Shown here: in pieces, positions 46,965 to 58,304 of the stretch
How the letters are laid out: each line of letters begins with the position of its first letter
Position numbering within the stretch: the first letter of the stretch is position 1
NCBI GenBank assembly: GCA_002794735.1
Contig: NBAZ01000033.1
Coordinates: 1-64,000 of the forward strand
Origin: Pyrrhoderma lamaoense
Lineage: Eukaryota > Basidiomycota > Agaricomycetes > Hymenochaetales > Hymenochaetaceae
Length of the DNA stretch: 64,000 bases
Direction: 5' to 3'
Notes under the pieces: model-generated
Databases searched by the model: none
What the model saw: only the letters and a program-made list of their open reading frames with translations
Told to the model about the DNA's origin: nothing
Translations under genes and position numbers: made by a program

Positions 46965-47746
46965 TTCCTTGGTGTCTAGTGTTACTATCTTCATGATTTT
47001 TCTTATTGTATGTGCTTCTCTGTGCTAACATGTATGCATACACATCGGTAATATGCTCTTTGTGTGAATCCGAACTGAAAGAAGGCGTGTTGATGAGAGT
47101 TTTAAAAAGGCATGCCTCATATTCACTACGCTATCCAAACCAATGGGTAGTGGTCAGGGGAAACGGGGCAAAGAAAAGGAGTCTTACCTTCATATTGATG
47201 AGAAATCGAACTGTTTGCATGATAGTGTCTTAACTATGCAGATGATTAACGATATTAATATGGAACATTTTTTTCAAAATTCTAAATCATAAATACTAGT
47301 ATTTTTAAAAAAACCGTTTCTGTGGCTTGAAATACAAGTAAATAGACAAAAATGATGAAAAAGACGATAACATAATAATTGAAACAGCTTTGCATTGATT
47401 CAAAACGGACTAAATTCCTTGAAGAGAACGTGACTTGGTGGCGGCACCAATAGCAGCGACCAAAGTGAATAGCCGTGACGCAAGGGAGAGCAGCAGCTTG
47501 CACCAACGAGGCCAAGCTAAGCTTAACATTGCCATCGACTTACCATAAGCCTCACCACAGCCAGAAGGGCCTCTTCTTTGTACATTATCCCTCTCGTCAC
47601 CGGCGACGCATGCCATCAGCTGTCTGAATAAACGTTACTTCATCGTCCCATTCACCCTTTTTTTTCCAGTCGCTATTCTGTCCGTTCTAAAGTCACAATA
47701 GTCAAGGACAGTGAAAACAAATCTCCGACAGTCTCCAGAGTCCGGT
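46965..47746. other. Intergenic region RPL10 to WC-1-like gene
   Basis: RPL10 3' UTR, then sequence without a convincing gene. A minus-strand open stretch at 47410-47616 has no family resemblance that I can see. The WC-1-like 5' UTR starts somewhere after about 47640. Confidence 0.45.
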
Positions 47747-50593
47747 ATGCCTTTCTCTACTTATCTACGTGAACCAGTTCCACAGTCGGTCCACAAGCAA
47801 TTGTACCAACAAAGTCAAGAAGGAAGTCCTCATTCAGATGGATCAACTCCTCCTTCAGGTATCCGCCTGGATAACAATGCTAACCGCCACGGAGGAATGA
47901 ATCTTAGTGTCTTAACTCAACCTCAAAATGACTTTTATCAACAACAGGGTGCCCCTCATTATCTCGACCCAACCCCCACTGACCTGACTGTTAAAACATC
48001 GCCATCCTATCCAACATTCAGCAGTACTCCCACTGCTTTATACAATTTTCATCCATACCCTCCCCTTCTTCGTGTGAATCTCCTCTATCTGCCTCCTTGA
48101 AGCAAAACTCGTCCAAAGATGCATTCTTTCAAATGCCTCAATTTTTGCTTGATGGTTTAGGTTCTTCTATGACTCCTGGAGGTGGCGCCGAAGTAATCGC
48201 TCCAGCCAATACATTCGACTTGAATGTGAACCGCATTTCAATCAACCCAGGTAATACCCAAGCGCTTGATACGAAAGCGTGGCAGTCAGTGTAAGTTGTA
48301 AGAAAGCACCATTGAAAAGAGATGTCCTGATTTGGTCCAATGATATAGAACGAACTGTGACGATACAGTCGTATCTTCCGTGTCAACTACTACATCTATA
48401 CCCAGTTTTGAAAACTATCTACCTTCACCTTTCGGATATTTGCATGGTGATTCGCCTCCAGCCAAAGCTGACTCAACGCACCAAGCAGAATCTATTGTTG
48501 AAGACGATGCCAATCAAACTAATTGTACAACAACATCATGTTCTTCCGTACACCTGACTTTCGTGGCATGTTACCATCGGTCCCTCAGATCGATAGTCTT
48601 CCTATTTACTCTCAGTCGGGGTTTGACATGCTGAAAATCTTGAGCCGTGTCTCCTCTCGTGCCAATCCCACCATCTCTCTCGGTCCAGTTGATCTTACTT
48701 GTTCATTTGTTGTCGCAGATGCTCGCCATCCGATACACCAATAATTTATGCATCGCGAACTTTTTGTGAACTTACTGGGTACCAGGAAAACGAGGTTATT
48801 GGTAGAAACTGTCGATTTTTACAAGCTCCTGGGGGACGAGTTTCGCGCGCAGAAGCACGTCGATTTACGAGTCCTGACGCCGTACGGGATATGTTTCATT
48901 CATTGGCCTTGAACAAGGATGTCCAAGTTAGCCTCATAAACTACCGAAAGGACGGTACTCCTTTCTTAAATCGTGTTTCTATCGTTCCTATCGCTGAGGA
49001 CGAAAACTCGCTGGATGTTGCCTACTATGTTGGATTTCAGATCAATCTTAATAGCCAACCAGAGATCATTGCTCGGCGCATGAGAGAAGGGAGCTTCTAT
49101 TCCAATAGATCAAGCGGCTATCAAAAACCTTTGACACCCATTGAGCAGAGTATCAGAGCTATGGGAAGGTCTCTTCGGTCTTTTCTGCTTGATCCGAATT
49201 TCCAGACATCCATCTCTCTTACAACATCCTGTAACGCCACAGCTCCTTCATCAAATCTTCCTAATGCCTCTTCTTCACCTTCTTCCTCAACACTCAAGAA
49301 TGGGGGTCTCACTATTCCAGACTCACGAGATGATCGTCAGTGGCTTCATATGTCATTTCTTGAAACTTCTCCAGATTTTGCGCTTGTCCTTTCACTAAAG
49401 GGGTATTTCTTATACGTCTCCCGAGTGTTCGTGATGTCGTCGGGCACGAGCCAATGGAAATAGTTGGGAAGAGTATTAGTGATTTCTGTCACCCAGATGA
49501 TTCAATTCCTTTGCTTCGTGAACTGAAAGAAAGTGGGCTCATGTCCGTTCAAATTGCAGCATCAAGGGACATTGGTCGCAGCAAATACAATTTACAGTCT
49601 CACGGTGGCCACCGCATTGTCGACTTGTTATTCCGGATGAAAACAAAGGACAATAACTTTACATGGGTTGAGTGTCTGGGTCGAATGCATGTTGAGCAAG
49701 CAAAGGGGCGAAAAGCCATTATTCTTAGTGGGAGAGCATGTTCCATGCCAAGTCTACAATGGAAAACACTGAGGCTTGTTCCTTTATCTGACCCTATCAT
49801 TAAATCGGAACCAAGTACTTCTGGTAACAAGAGGAAACTTGCTTCAGGTAGGCGGCAAGTATCTCAGAGTGTAGACCGGGAATTCTGGGCTATGCTCTGT
49901 AATGACGGACTGTTTCTTGTCACTGGGGTCGCTGTACGTGATATACTTGGATGGGGTACAGGAGAAATGATTGGTCGTTCTATTCGAGACTTTCTTTTAG
50001 AAGTAAACGAAAACGATCGTAAGGACTTGATCGTTACTTCCGAGAAACTTGGAGCGGAAGCGTGTATGAACACTAGCGAAGTCCTTTCGGCCCTTGAGCG
50101 TATCTCAGTTGCCATTACGGGACCTGGGATTGATGAGAACGCAAAGCGGACACTGATTTGCCGGATGAAACGGCGTGACGCTAAAGCAGTCTGGATGCAA
50201 GTTGTATTGTTTGCTTCTTTTGGTAGTATCTCAAAGCCTATCAGTCCAGCAGCGGCTAAACCCAGCAATTTACGTATCATCGCCCAGTTCAAGACATTAG
50301 CCTCTTTCCCCCTTTCCGCATCTCATCCATCTACTTTGACCACCACCCAAAGCCCACCTATATCTCCTATCCCTCCGGCATTTACTCATCCACTACCTAT
50401 CTCTTCTGCCAGAAACTCCAATACATCGGAGAATAATGTCTTTGCAGAGCTTGAGCCAGAGCATCAGTCATCATGGCAGTATGAACTGCAACAGCTCAAA
50501 TTCGCGAACGACAAACTTAGCGAAGAGATTAGCGTACTCGAGTCACGTCAACGCCAGCAAGAACGTGGAACCTGGCTTAAATCCCAAACGTAG
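47747..50593 (+). CDS. wc-1: White-collar-1-like LOV/PAS photoreceptor
   Basis: Two exons, 47747-48290 and 48349-50593 (GTAAGT...ATAG), give about 930 codons if four single missing bases are allowed (see findings). The low-complexity N-terminal part is followed by a LOV domain with the flavin-binding NCRFLQAPGG signature (about 48800-48840, preceded by FCELTGYQENEVIGR). The active Cys is present. A second PAS follows (HEPMEIVGKSISDFCHPDD, about 49450) and a third (WAMLCNDGLFLVTGVAVRDI, about 49880), then a coiled-coil-like C-terminus (LQQLKFANDKLSEEISVLES). No GATA zinc finger is present, as usual for basidiomycete WC-1, where the WC-2 partner provides it. Blue-light sensor and transcriptional regulator in the nucleus. 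The start is the first in-frame ATG. Confidence 0.88.
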
Positions 50594-51420
50594 TTCCCCA
50601 TTTCCCTCCTGACAAAATTCTGTTTATAGTCAATCTTACATTTGCAATCCGACTCCGCCTCTCCCATCTTAAAATCCCTCGCACTACTTTTTCTCTCTCG
50701 TCTCCGTCCAGGATCTGAATTTTACACTAGAAATACGATCGCATCAATCGCTTATTGTCTGTCTTTGGTTGCTCTCTTTCATGTTTTGTATTTTTATTCC
50801 TCTCGGTGTCGAGTTCATCTTCGTTGTTCTCTTTTTTTTCGCACCCCTGCTCTGTAAAACTCGCTGCTTGAATAATTGGCTCTGTATTCTAGGTCGCACA
50901 GTGACTTCTATAGTATACTCATTGATTAAAAAAAATAGTTGAGGAAACGCGTTTACCAGCTTGATTTAGAGTCGATAATTCAGGATAAGAAAGAGTAAGT
51001 GCAAATATACGTCACGTGCATAGAAGTGAGCTAGGACGTCATATGATGTAATCAGAAAGTAGACACAGGGCGCCGGCCAAGCTGCAGACAGCTTCTCGCG
51101 CGCGGAAAAACCTCGGAGACTGAGCAACCCAACGATTCCCTTGTTATCATAAGGCGTTCCGGGGATAAAGTAATGGTCTTCTTTTTTTCACTCACTTGGG
51201 TCCTTCTTTCCTTCCCGCCTTCACTCAAAGTACGATAAAGTCGGAAATATTCGAGTCAAGTTTTTTGAAAAAAAAAAAAATAGAAATTCTGGTTTCCGTT
51301 TTTGGCTTCTGTTTGTTTGTTTTTTGTCATTGCGAAAAGTATAAATAAGGCTGTCTGGTTGTCTGAAGTTATAAGGCCTTTTACTGGGCTGACTTGGTAC
51401 TTTATCTACTTGTGGGAACT
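50594..51420. other. Intergenic region with MFS1 promoter
   Basis: WC-1-like 3' UTR, then the promoter of the first MFS gene. An A-run at about 51271-51283 and pyrimidine tracts precede TATAAATA at 51340. No gene. Confidence 0.5.
51340..51347 (+). promoter_or_regulatory. TATA box of MFS transporter 1
   Basis: TATAAATA in the block GTCATTGCGAAAAG-TATAAATAAGG, 81 bases before the ATG. The same block and spacing precede MFS transporter 2. Confidence 0.75.
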
Positions 51421-53578
51421 ATGGCTGCCGTCCTTGAGTTAGGCGATGCTATAAGTGCTCGTCGTTCTTTCAGTCACGACGAACATGCACACGGGCATGG
51501 GCTTGGACATGGACATGGAACTGAGATACTAGCTCTAACTCAACTCCCGAAGTAAATATTTCAGCATACCGCCTTGCATATTTCTGTAGACCTCACTAAC
51601 GTCGACTCCGCTTTACCAGGGATGCTCACGTCTCAGATAGAGATAGGGAAGACATCATGCTCAAACGAACAAACGCTAACGTCTGTCACGAACTAAACGA
51701 AACCGAATGCAATACAGGGTTAGAACGAAGTCCTGCAACTACTGCTAAGAATGATAGCGAATTAGCTTCCGAAAGAAGGGCTGAAGAGAGTGAACGAAGA
51801 CCAAGAACGGACGCTATGAGGAAAAAAGAAAAGTGGCATCTATTTGCACTTTGTTTCGCCTTATTCGTAGCCGGCTGGGATGGCGGTACAGCAGGTCCAC
51901 TCCTTGTCAGGATGCAAGAATTTTACCATGTATGCTTCCATCACCTCAAGTTTTTCGAGTTGGCGTTAATTATACATCACATAGGTCAACTATACTATTG
52001 TTTCACTGATCTTCATAACAAATTGCATTGTAAGTCTTGTTTTCCTAATAAAATATCAGATTTGGTCTCTGAGTAGTTCACCTCAAGGGATTTCTTCTTG
52101 GTGCCGGGATGAACGTCTTCTTGACAGATAGGCTTGGATTCGGAAAGGTACTTGTATTAGGTATGTAATAAACCCCCTCACGTATTCCCAGCCCTTACAC
52201 CTCGATCCTATCAATTCTCTCATCGCATAGGCGCTATGGCACAGATACTTGGATACGCATTACTAGCCCCAGCACTCCCATTCCCGTATTTTGTATTGCA
52301 TTTGTTATTAACGGATGGGGAATCTCTCTTCAGGTGACATTCATCAATAAATATATCTTCTAATCACTAAACTACCACACTTAGGATGCTCAAAGTAATG
52401 GATACGTAGCAAGCTTGACTGAGAAATCATCCGTAAAAATGGGTCTTTTGCATGCTTTCTATGGTAATGATTCTCATCCATCTGTCTCTAGGATACCAAC
52501 CGTTAACTTAGATTATTAAATACTTCTTATTCAGGATTTGGAGCTGTCTGCTCACCCTTCTCCGCGACCCAGTTCGCTACCATGCCTCGGCACTGGTCAT
52601 ATCACTTCATTATATCAGCCGGACTAGCCACCATAAACACTGCTATTCTCCTAGCTACGTTCAAAGGAAAGACACAAGACGGTTAGTTCTCGTTGCTACA
52701 CCTTGCTTACCATCCAATCTGAATACTACTTTATTGTAGAATGCTTACACTCGATCGGTGAGGAAGTTGGAGAAGTAGGGACGAGTGAACACAGCAAGTA
52801 TAGGCAAATATTTAGCCAGAAGAACGTACATCTATTGGCTTTCTTCAGTCTTGTATATGTTGGAATTGAGTTCACAGTGGCAGGTATGTGGTAGTTTGTT
52901 TCACATAGTACTAAGTTTACTGATTACTGACAAATTATTCTTGAACAGGATGGACGGTCACGTATATCGTTGAGCATCGCAGTGGTGGCGCTTCCTCTGG
53001 TTACATATCCACAGGCTTCTTCGGCGGTTTGACCCTTGGTCGTGTCGCCTTATTATGGATAAACGAGAAAGTTGGAGAACACCTCATAATATACATCTAC
53101 ATTCTGATCACTCTTGGGTTCGTTCATTTTTCATACTGTTGGCATAGTGAGAAATCTAGGCTGAGCTCTCGAAAAAACTTTCGATTTAGACTTGAGCTAA
53201 TTGTGTGGCTTGTACCGTCTCTCATCGGTGACGCGATAGCTGTCTCCCTAGTCGGCTTCTTCCTAGGCCAATGTATCCTATACTAATGAACGAAACCGGA
53301 AAACTACTCCCATCGTGGTTATTGACTGGCTCCATCGGATGGATCGCAAGCTTCGGATTCGCCGGATCTGCACTATTCCCATTCATCACAGGTGCTTTCT
53401 CTGGAAAGTTTGGAATCGTCAGCTTACAACCTCTGTAAGTATCACCATCCCTCTTCTATTTCACAAAATCACAGTTTGTTGAAACCACATCTTTTTTTTT
53501 AGCCTCGTTGCGATGATGGGTGTGTTGTTTGCGATATGGCTCATAACTCCAAGCGGTGATAAGAAGAAACTGTCTTGA
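51421..53578 (+). CDS. BSC6-like major facilitator transporter 1
   Basis: Eleven exons: 51421-51551, 51620-51929, 51985-52029, 52088-52160, 52231-52333, 52385-52463, 52535-52681, 52740-52883, 52949-53117, 53190-53434, 53503-53578. Exons 5 and 10 are each one base shorter than in the tandem copy; with both restored the gene gives 507 aa. Features are a charged N-terminus with a His-rich stretch (HDEHAHGHGLGHGHG), the MFS core from HLFALCFALFVAGWDGGTAG, the TM2-3 loop LTDRLGFGKVLVLG, AQSNGYVASLTEKSSVKMG, and TGSIGWIASFGFAGSA near the end. It fits plasma-membrane MFS proteins annotated as BSC6-like; the substrate is unknown. The introns match those of MFS 2 one for one. Confidence 0.88.
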
Positions 53579-54748
53579 ACGTCCTATAAATCTTCTAAAA
53601 AGAGCTGTAAATAATAATAGTAGTCGAAAATTTGTGATGAACAACAAACACAAGGCTCCAAAAGTGTAATATTGTTAACGTTAACCAAGAGAAACCAACC
53701 CCCCATTCCGTTATTTCGTTGTTATAATTGCTGTATTCGTACATGTAGGATTAAGTAAAACTAAAGCGCGATCAAATAGAGTTTGGGGTTTTTTTTTTCA
53801 AAAACGAAGATGATAAATGTAATGTCCTGATGAACTGATGTTTGAGTTTATTGAGAATATTGAAACTACTATCACTAGAACTGAAATATAGTACGTGGGT
53901 ATCATCAAAATATTAATTGTACCTGCTTCATCGTACTATAATCACCCAAACATACTTTGGGCTTTTATTAGAATATATTCCCATCTCGAATTTATAGATC
54001 CATTATCTCGTCTTATGTAGTATCTGTATCACACAAAAAATCTATCCAAATATAACCACATCATAAGCCCACAAGCACAACAACCGTTTACTCACCATCA
54101 CCAGTACTACTTTATTTCAAAAAAGTCCTCCTTCCTGTTCCGGACGCACGAGATGATCGTCTCAGTGGCTATCTTCAAATTTATGACTCACTAGTACTCT
54201 CACATTTCCGTTACACTTACAGAGTATACTTAAGCACAACTACAATTAATCTAACATGTTGAAAATACTAGCTCAAATAGAACTTAAACACAAAGCACAA
54301 AACAGCTTAGCTAAACGTCACTTTTGTCACTCATAACTATTCTGCTCCTTTTTTTTTCTGAATAGATTTACAAATCTAATGATAAAAATGGATTTGTATA
54401 ATGTGGCTTCACTTCCACAAGTTTTTCTTTTTTCTTTTTGCTGCTTACTAATCTTTAAAGTTAAATATATGTATTATTTCAATCTGACTTTCTGATTCGT
54501 GAGTGAATTCACATTATTCTGAATAATATTCAGGCGTCACCCGCTCTCTTGGGGATAAACCATGAGGCTTCTTTTATTCTTACCCACTCAAGTCCTTCTT
54601 TCCTCCCCCCTTTCTAGTTCCCCTTTCTTTTCTTTTTCCCCTCCCCCTCTTTTGTCATTGCGAAAAGTATAAATAAGGCTGTCTGGTTGTCTGAAGATAT
54701 AAAACTTTTTAACTGTGCTGACTTGGTACTTGTCTGTTTGTGAAAACT
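53579..54748. other. Region between MFS genes, duplicated downstream sequence
   Basis: Holds the MFS1 3' UTR and a stretch (about 53930-54180) similar to 57310-57610, including the last codons of the minus-strand gene there, so it is the end of the duplicated unit. The second copy of the MFS promoter follows. No intact gene. Confidence 0.6.
54668..54675 (+). promoter_or_regulatory. TATA box of MFS transporter 2
   Basis: TATAAATA, 81 bases before the ATG at 54749, in a block nearly identical to that upstream of MFS transporter 1. Confidence 0.75.
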
Positions 54749-56929
54749 ATGGCTGCTGTCCTTGAATTAGGAGATGCTATCATTGCTCGTCGTTCCTTCA
54801 GTCGCGACGAACACGCACATGGGCATGAGCAAAGAACTGACATAATAGCTTTATCTGATTTCCCGAAGTATATATCTCAGCACAATATCCTACATATAAA
54901 TGTAGACCTCACTAATGTCGATTCCGCGCTCCACCAGGGATACTCACGTCTCAAATAAAAATAGGGAAGACATCATGCTTCATCGAACAAATGCTAACGT
55001 CTGTCACGAATTGAACGAAATTGAATGTGAAATGGGCTTTGAACGAAATCCTGCAATTTCCACTAAGAATGATACTGGATTCACTTCTGGGAGGAGGGCT
55101 GAAGAGAGTGAACGAAGACCAAGAACGGACGCTATGAAGAAAAAAGAAAAAAAGCATCTATTTGCACTTTATTACGCCTTGTTTGTAGCTGGATGGGATG
55201 GTGGTACAGCAGGTCCACTCCTTGTCAGGATGCAAGAGTTTTACCATGTATGCTTATATCTATATCTAATATTTTTCAATTGGGTGTTAATTATACATCA
55301 CATAGATCAACTATACTATTGTTTCGTTGATTTTTATAACAAATTGTATTGTAAGTCATTTCCCTTTAACTTGCTAATAATGTAGTAGAATAGTTCCCTG
55401 AATAGTTCACCTCAAGGGGCTTCTTCTTGGTGCCGGGATGAATGTCTACTTGACAGATAGGCTTGGATTCGGAAAGGTACTTGTATTAGGTATGTAAGAA
55501 ACTTCCCTACCTACTCCCCAAACCTTAACCCCGATTCTCTCCGTCTTCTCATCATATAGGTGCTATGGCACAGTTATTTGGATATGCATTACTTGCCCCA
55601 GCGCTCCCATTCCCCGTGTTTTGTATCGCATTCGTCATAAATGGATGGGGGTTCTCTCTTCAGGTGACATTCATCAATAAATATATCTTTCTAATTACTA
55701 AACTACCACCTATAGGATGCACAAAGTAACGGATATGTAGCTAGCTTGACTGAGAAATCATCCGTAAAAATGGGTCTTTTGCATGCCTTCTATGGTAATG
55801 AGTCTCATGAATCTGACTCTGAGGATTACCATTTTGTTAACTCAGATGGATGATTGATTATCATTCAGGATTTGGAGCCGTATGCTCACCCTTCTCCGCG
55901 ACCCAGTTCGCTACCATGCCTCGGCACTGGTCATATCACTTCATTATATCAGCCGGACTAGCCACCATAAACACTGCTATTCTCCTAGCTACGTTCAAAG
56001 GAAAGACACAAGACGGTTAGTTTTCGTTGCTACGCCTTTTACAACCATCGAACCCGAGCTAATCACGAAAAAACATGATCTCTGTACTATAGAATGCTTG
56101 CACTTGATTGGTGAGGAAGTTGGAGAAGTAGGTACGAGCGAACACAGCAAATACAGACAGATCTTTAGCCAGAAGAGCGTACACCTCTTGTCCATCTTCA
56201 GCCTTGTTTATATTGGAGTTGAATCTACAGTGGCAGGTGTGTAGTGAAAAGTTTCGCATAATACTAACTTCAATATTTACTTACAAATTATGCTTGGGCA
56301 GGATGGACGGTCACGTACATCATCGAGCATCGCAATGGTGGTGCCTCTTCTGGTTACATATCAACAGGCTTCTTCGGTGGTATGACCCTTGGTCGTGTCG
56401 CTTTACTATGGATAAATGAGAAAGTTGGAGAACACCTGATAATATACATCTACATTCTGATCACTCTTGGGTTCGTTCATTCTTTACACTGTTAGCATGA
56501 TGAGTAATTGAGGTCGACCTCTCCTAAAACTTTTGTTTTAGACTCGAGCTGATCGTATGGCTTGTACCGTCTCTCATCGGTGACGCGATAGCTGTATCCC
56601 TAGTCGGCTTCTTCCTAGGTCCAATGTATCCTATACTAATGAACGAAACTGGAAAGCTCCTCCCATCGTGGTTGTTGACTGGCTCCATCGGATGGATCGC
56701 AAGCTTCGGATTCGCCGGCTCTGCACTATTCCCATTCATCACAGGTGCTTTCTCTGGAAAGTTTGGAATCGTCAGTTTACAACCTCTGTTAGTTATCTCA
56801 TTTCCTTTTTTCCACTACAAAAACTACGATTACTGAAACTAGGTCTTTTTTCAGCCTCATCGCATTGATGGTTTGTTGTTTGCAGTATGGCTCATAACTC
56901 CATGCGGTGATAAGAAGAAACTGTCTTGA
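54749..56929 (+). CDS. BSC6-like major facilitator transporter 2
   Basis: Tandem paralogue of the preceding gene. Exons: 54749-54867, 54938-55247, 55306-55350, 55417-55489, 55560-55663, 55716-55794, 55869-56015, 56093-56236, 56302-56470, 56542-56787, 56855-56929. The last exon lacks one base relative to MFS1 (GGG to GG near 56870). Without it the frame stops at 56897; with it the protein is 503 aa and ends KKKLS like MFS1. It shares the MFS core (FALYYALFVAGWDGGTAG, TMPRHWSYHFIISAGLATIN, LIGDAIAVSLVGFFLGPMYP). The N-terminal His-rich stretch is shorter (RDEHAHGHEQ). Likely plasma-membrane transporter; substrate unknown. Confidence 0.88.
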
Positions 56930-57569
56930 ACACCATATAGACCTTCTGAGAAGAGCTGTGAATAATTTACTCGTGATTTGTGATGAACAACACAAGGGCC
57001 CATAAGTGTAATATTGTAGTCAAACAAAGAAGAAACCCACCCCCACTCCGTTAAAATAATTGTTATAATGGTTGTACACGTACATGTAGGATTAGAAGCT
57101 AGTGCGAGATTATATACTATAGAATTAGTATATCTTTTCTAGAAAAACAAGACGGAGGTATTGTCATGATGAAAACTGATGTTCAACTCAAATGTGAAGT
57201 TAGAAACCACTGTCATTAGGGTACGTATAAAGTACGTGGGTATCATCGAAGTATAATCTAGACATAGCTATGCACCTGTCCCAGCTTCGAATTTTATGGT
57301 AGTAGACACGCTTATAATAATCAACCAAACATACTTTGGGCTTGTAATAGAATATACTTCCATCTAACGTACACCGATACACGTACACGTACATAACTAT
57401 TCGTTCACAACAATATATACAATTAAATTATATTACACAATTTTCTTCTCGAGGTTTAAACTCCACTATCTCGTCATACGTAGTAACTGTATCACGTAGG
57501 AAGGTCAGTTTAACAACATCCATACAGAAAACCCGCAACCGCAATATACAATTACTCACCTTCACTACT

Positions 57570-58304
57570 TTATTTGAAAGTCACTTTCCTGTTCTGGGCA
57601 TCAGCGTTAGTAGAGGCTTGCTGTCCATTTTGGTCCACACCTCCATATAGTTTGGTACCATTCGCGCTTATACCATTTGTTGTAGTTGCGGTTGTTATTT
57701 GGGCAACTTGTTGCTGTTGTATTGTTACTTTATAAGCTTCCGCGGTGGTATACGAAGTACAAGCAGTACTACTCGAATGTAAAGTAACTAACATCTGAGG
57801 TACACCCGGTCCCTTACTCTTTTGTCTCTTTACGCAAAGTTTGGCTTTACGTCCAACTGGAAAACCATTCTTATCCCTAGAAGCGCTAGAATACTCAGAA
57901 GCATCAGAATACTCGGAGTCTGAGGAATCATATGGGGGAGGTCCACCAGGAATGGGGGTTAAAATTCGTTCAGTCACTCGTAGATCAGCTTGGCTGTGAG
58001 CTGGTGTAAGGTGTATAGTCTTTCCATCTTCACGGAGTTTTGTAACTCGGGGAATCTGCAAGCCTGCACAATACGTATTTTCGACTTGGTCCGAGATTGA
58101 GGTGCTGGAAGTGGTTGCTGTTGTTGCTATTGTTGTACCCGGTAAATTAGTCTGCGTGGTGGCCTGTGAAATGCCCTTATGCGAACTGTTTTGGTTCTGC
58201 ATTGTCGTCGACAAGATGTTAATTTTTTTGCTCTTCGAAAGGCTTTTTCTAGGCGAGGGCGGTGGTTTTGAGACAGGTCGTACTTTCTGGCGGTAAGATA
58301 GCAA
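57570..58304 (-). CDS. Low-complexity protein of unknown function
   Basis: A minus-strand frame of about 244 codons. The 5' end is uncertain: the first in-frame ATG is near 58202 (MQNQNSSHKG), but the open frame extends to 58304 with a basic, plausible sequence (PPPSPRKSLSKSKK) and could be joined to an upstream exon near 58345 (MVDNFSFSSS). Middle: PGGPPPYDSSDSEYSDASEY, an acidic Ser-rich patch, then NGFPVGRKAKLCVKRQKSKG, a basic block. The C-terminal part is Thr/Gln-rich. It looks disordered, with a possible nuclear localisation signal; no family is recognised. A duplicate of its last codons and 3' flank lies at about 54060-54180. Confidence 0.6.
   Translation of the reverse strand: MLSYRQKVRPVSKPPPSPRKSLSKSKKINILSTTMQNQNSSHKGISQATTQTNLPGTTIATTATTSSTSISDQVENTYCAGLQIPRVTKLREDGKTIHLTPAHSQADLRVTERILTPIPGGPPPYDSSDSEYSDASEYSSASRDKNGFPVGRKAKLCVKRQKSKGPGVPQMLVTLHSSSTACTSYTTAEAYKVTIQQQQVAQITTATTTNGISANGTKLYGGVDQNGQQASTNADAQNRKVTFK

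Larger units (their letters stand above)
51150..57610 (+). repeat. Tandem segmental duplication, two ~3-kb units
   Basis: Unit 1 runs from about 51150-51200 to about 54180. Unit 2 runs from about 54560 to about 57610. Each holds promoter, 11-exon MFS gene and downstream sequence. Unit 1's right end carries a truncated copy of the 3' end of the minus-strand gene at 57570-58304. Introns have diverged more than exons. Confidence 0.75.

Noticed and set aside
47282..47616. Minus-strand ORFs between RPL10 and the WC-1-like gene, with a possible GTAAGT splice site
   Set aside because: No family resemblance, short, and no second exon that makes a coherent protein. More likely UTR or spacer.
48547..48587. 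A 41-bp intron (GTACACC...CCTCAG) as an explanation for the WC-1-like frame change
   Set aside because: It would remove FRGMLPSVPQ, which fits remembered basidiomycete WC-1 proteins. One missing C explains the shift as well as the other seven similar cases.
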